Source: Porticoccaceae bacterium (lineage in GTDB: Bacteria > Pseudomonadota > Gammaproteobacteria > Pseudomonadales > Porticoccaceae). Taken from it: a DNA stretch of 6,914 nucleotides. Location of the stretch: contig DLXZ01000107.1 of assembly GCA_003448675.1 (NCBI GenBank), forward strand, positions 1 through 6,914. The letters run 5' to 3'. The position numbers and the translations under genes were made by a program. Below, piece after piece: positions 5,108 through 6,914 of this stretch. Each line of letters opens with the position of its first letter. The first letter of the stretch is position 1. The notes beneath the pieces were generated by a model, which was not told the DNA's origin, made no database searches, and saw only the letters and a program-made list of their open reading frames with translations.

Positions 5108-6914
5108 TCATGAAACAACAAACGAGGAGTCGTCCGAACTATCCAAATGGGCAATAAAATCACCCGTTGAAGATAGCAAAGTGGGTTGCGCGTCGGAGAC
5201 CGTCGTGGTGAACTCGCCAGAAACCGTATCCCCATCGGCATCTGTTACCGAGTAACCAAATAACAAATCGATGTCCACTGGATCGCTAGTGTCAGTGTAG
5301 GTCAAGGTCCCTAACTTGAAGCCGCCCGCCGTGACTTCCAGGATAAGCGTGTCATAGCCCCCGTCTACGTGTATCGCAGAGGTCTTACTGCCGCCGTCAA
5401 ATGTCTGTGTGCCGGAACCGACAGTGCTCCCCCCCTTTATCGCGGTCCACGTAAACGTATCAACCGACCCACCAGCACCAATATCTTTCGTTTCAAATAC
5501 AGCATCGTTAACCACCAATCGCGGCCCAACCTCGAAGGTCGTCAAGTTAACATCGCCAAACTCGAGAGTGATTTGCTCACCCACGTTCATATTATTATCG
5601 CCCCCGGCACCCACAAATCCGTTGCTAGGATTAATTCTGTCCCCGCTGAGCAACAAGTTTGATTCAGTTTGCGTTGCATCCGTATATACCGCTACTACGC
5701 CTTCCGGACCGCCCGCCTTAACTTGTCCAAAACCTTGTTCGATTGTAGTAACCGGCAAGTCCAGTACGTCATGAAGCGCGAGTGTGTATACACCTGCGTC
5801 GCCACTTCCGGCATTTGGACTGAGTGTAAATACCTCCTCACCGGCGTCGTAACTACTGTTACTGTTAGTGTCAACATAGCCGATCAGCTCTTCCAGTCCG
5901 TCGGCATTGCCGTCCTGTATAGCTATAACTACAGCTTCGCCACCCGATTCCAACGGAGCTGAAGTGCTGGTCAGACTTAGGGTAACCCCACCCGACACTG
6001 GGTTACCCAGGCCATCGGCGTTAGTGTCGTAATCAATCACGCCCACTAGCGATTGGCCCACCGCATTGTTGATGACTCCGTTCTTATCGGTCGAAACCGG
6101 ACCATCATCCTCAATTCCTACGGTAATTTCGGCAGAGGCGCTGTTGGTGCCATCAGTGACGCTGATCGAAATCAGATCGTTTACCAGACCCGAGGCATGG
6201 CTTACTGGACCCAGCAACTGGTATGTATAGGTAGCCACGCCAGTCGCGGAGTTATAAGTGTTAATGGTTATCTTGCCATGATCAGTCGTTACCTCACTTC
6301 CCTGCAGATTGGCCATTTGAATGGTAGTGTCCTCGATAGTGACGCTTTCCAGGTCATCGAGTTTGCCACTGTTGATAAAGGTGAAAGAACCCTCAGCAAA
6401 CTCACCGTTCGAGCCTGGAAGATATCCCTCTGGCAGAGCCGTTTCATCAACCACATCGCCAATTCCGTCGGCATTGATGTCGACTCTCAAATCGTTGTCA
6501 ACTATGGTCGCCGTCGCACTGGCGCTGTCTTTCTCCACGGCGCCGCTGTCCGAGATGGTCGCGGTCAGATCAAAGGTCTCATCCGCTTCGTCAAACGCAT
6601 CGTCAAATGTGTCTGTGCGCACCAGCAAGCTGCTGTTACCGGGCGACAGAGCAATCGCGCTTCCTTCGGTCGTCGGTATCCAGGTCGTTCCACCATCGGT
6701 GCTGTATTCAAAGGTCGTCGTGTTGTAATCGACACCTTCCATTGCCGGATCACTACCGCTGGGCGCCAGGCTCAGCGCCAGGGTGTCTCCCGCCGCCGCA
6801 CCCGTCACTTGAACGGTAAAGACCGCATCGTCGCCTTCCGGTACTAAACCACCCTCGGCATTCACCGTCACCGAGACGTTGGTGGTGTCATCGTCAACTA
6901 TGGTCGCCGTCGCA
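5108..6914 (-). CDS. Large repeat-containing surface adhesin, C-terminal 601 residues
   Basis: The frame is open to the window edge, so the 5' end lies outside; only the last 601 residues before the TGA are seen. Domains, numbered from the first full codon: the tail of a preceding unit (ATATIVDDD); a Calx-beta-like domain about 15-140 with the FDEADETF calcium-type acidic motif, ending ATIVDND; a DINADGIGD loop at 145-153; a VCBS/T1SS-143-like repeat about 175-270 ending IEDDGPV; a DUF5801-like segment about 290-385 (ELIGYVDTN, EEVFTL, GVYTLALHDVLD); an INPSNGF...GDNNMNVGE segment at about 427-446; and a last VTDADGD...VSDAQP unit at 556-577. It contains no cysteine, typical of exported calcium-stabilised adhesins. 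It lies convergent to two lapG genes near lapD, which suggests a LapA-like cleavage substrate, but the retention module that would prove this is off-window. No RTX nonapeptides are visible; it ends DSSFVVS. Confidence 0.88.
   Translation of the reverse strand, partial: ATATIVDDDTTNVSVTVNAEGGLVPEGDDAVFTVQVTGAAAGDTLALSLAPSGSDPAMEGVDYNTTTFEYSTDGGTTWIPTTEGSAIALSPGNSSLLVRTDTFDDAFDEADETFDLTATISDSGAVEKDSASATATIVDNDLRVDINADGIGDVVDETALPEGYLPGSNGEFAEGSFTFINSGKLDDLESVTIEDTTIQMANLQGSEVTTDHGKITINTYNSATGVATYTYQLLGPVSHASGLVNDLISISVTDGTNSASAEITVGIEDDGPVSTDKNGVINNAVGQSLVGVIDYDTNADGLGNPVSGGVTLSLTSTSAPLESGGEAVVIAIQDGNADGLEELIGYVDTNSNSSYDAGEEVFTLSPNAGSGDAGVYTLALHDVLDLPVTTIEQGFGQVKAGGPEGVVAVYTDATQTESNLLLSGDRINPSNGFVGAGGDNNMNVGEQITLEFGDVNLTTFEVGPRLVVNDAVFETKDIGAGGSVDTFTWTAIKGGSTVGSGTQTFDGGSKTSAIHVDGGYDTLILEVTAGGFKLGTLTYTDTSDPVDIDLLFGYSVTDADGDTVSGEFTTTVSDAQPTLLSSTGDFIAHLDSSDDSSFVVS
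6497..6518. repeat. Direct repeat, copy A (Calx-beta domain boundary)
   Basis: These 22 bases are identical to 6893-6914, an offset of 396 bp, exactly 132 codons. On the minus strand they encode ATATIVD at the end of a Calx-beta-like unit. They mark the boundary of a tandem domain repeat in the adhesin. Confidence 0.85.
6893..6914. repeat. Direct repeat, copy B, at the window edge
   Basis: Second copy of the 22-bp sequence at 6497-6518. It encodes the end of the preceding Calx-beta-like unit (ATATIVDDD), so at least one more unit lies upstream in the adhesin. The match runs to the last base of the window, so its true length is unknown. Confidence 0.85.

Noticed and set aside
5052..5255. Plus-strand 67-codon open frame after the second lapG
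   Set aside because: It starts inside the terminator hairpin region and runs antisense into the adhesin C-terminus; no start site or protein features support it.
5846..6481. Reading the recurring NADG-coding sequences as a DNA repeat array
   Set aside because: The spacing is irregular and the DNA similarity is limited to codons of a calcium-loop motif, so protein-level motif recurrence explains it without a CRISPR or nucleic-acid repeat.
6053..6847. 264-codon open frame on the plus strand across the adhesin
   Set aside because: It is antisense to a clearly real adhesin frame with recognisable domains. Its product has no recognisable motifs and it has no ribosome-binding context; long shadow frames are common opposite repetitive, stop-poor genes.

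Overview
The window reads as chromosomal DNA of a Gram-negative gammaproteobacterium, probably a marine, Pseudomonas/Cellvibrio-like lineage. The reasons are the Pseudomonas-type glutamyl-tRNA synthetase, the LapD/LapG cyclic-di-GMP adhesin-control pair, a lipoprotein with a Lol-type outer-membrane sorting signal, and a large cysteine-free repeat adhesin rich in Asp/Gly/Thr/Ser. The genus assignment is inference. I see no tRNA or rRNA gene, insertion sequence or CRISPR array.

Layout: (1) 1-1396, minus strand: gltX, cut at its 3' end by the window edge. (2) 1468-3420, minus strand: lapD, an inner-membrane cyclic-di-GMP receptor with degenerate GGDEF and EAL domains, ending 71 bp upstream of gltX. 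(3) 3421-3572: a short AT-rich divergent promoter region containing a perfect inverted repeat. (4) 3573-4241 and 4246-5028, plus strand: two LapG-type Cys/His/Asp periplasmic proteases in tandem, 4 bp apart. The first has a cleavable signal peptide; the second has a lipobox. (5) 5029-5107: a convergent intergenic gap with one strong hairpin. (6) 5108-6914, minus strand: the C-terminal 601 residues of a large repeat-containing, type I-secreted-looking surface adhesin whose N-terminus lies beyond the window.

How the genes work together (known from the Lap system, applied here by inference): when cyclic-di-GMP is high, LapD binds it in the cytoplasm and its periplasmic domain captures LapG, so the surface adhesin stays anchored in the outer membrane and the cell stays attached. 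When cyclic-di-GMP falls, LapG is released and cuts the N-terminal retention module of the adhesin, and the biofilm disperses. Receptor, proteases and a candidate substrate are adjacent here. The most unusual point is that the protease is duplicated, one copy predicted soluble and the other predicted to be a lipoprotein on the inner face of the outer membrane. A second oddity is that the adhesin stops soon after its last repeat-type domain, without visible RTX nonapeptide repeats.
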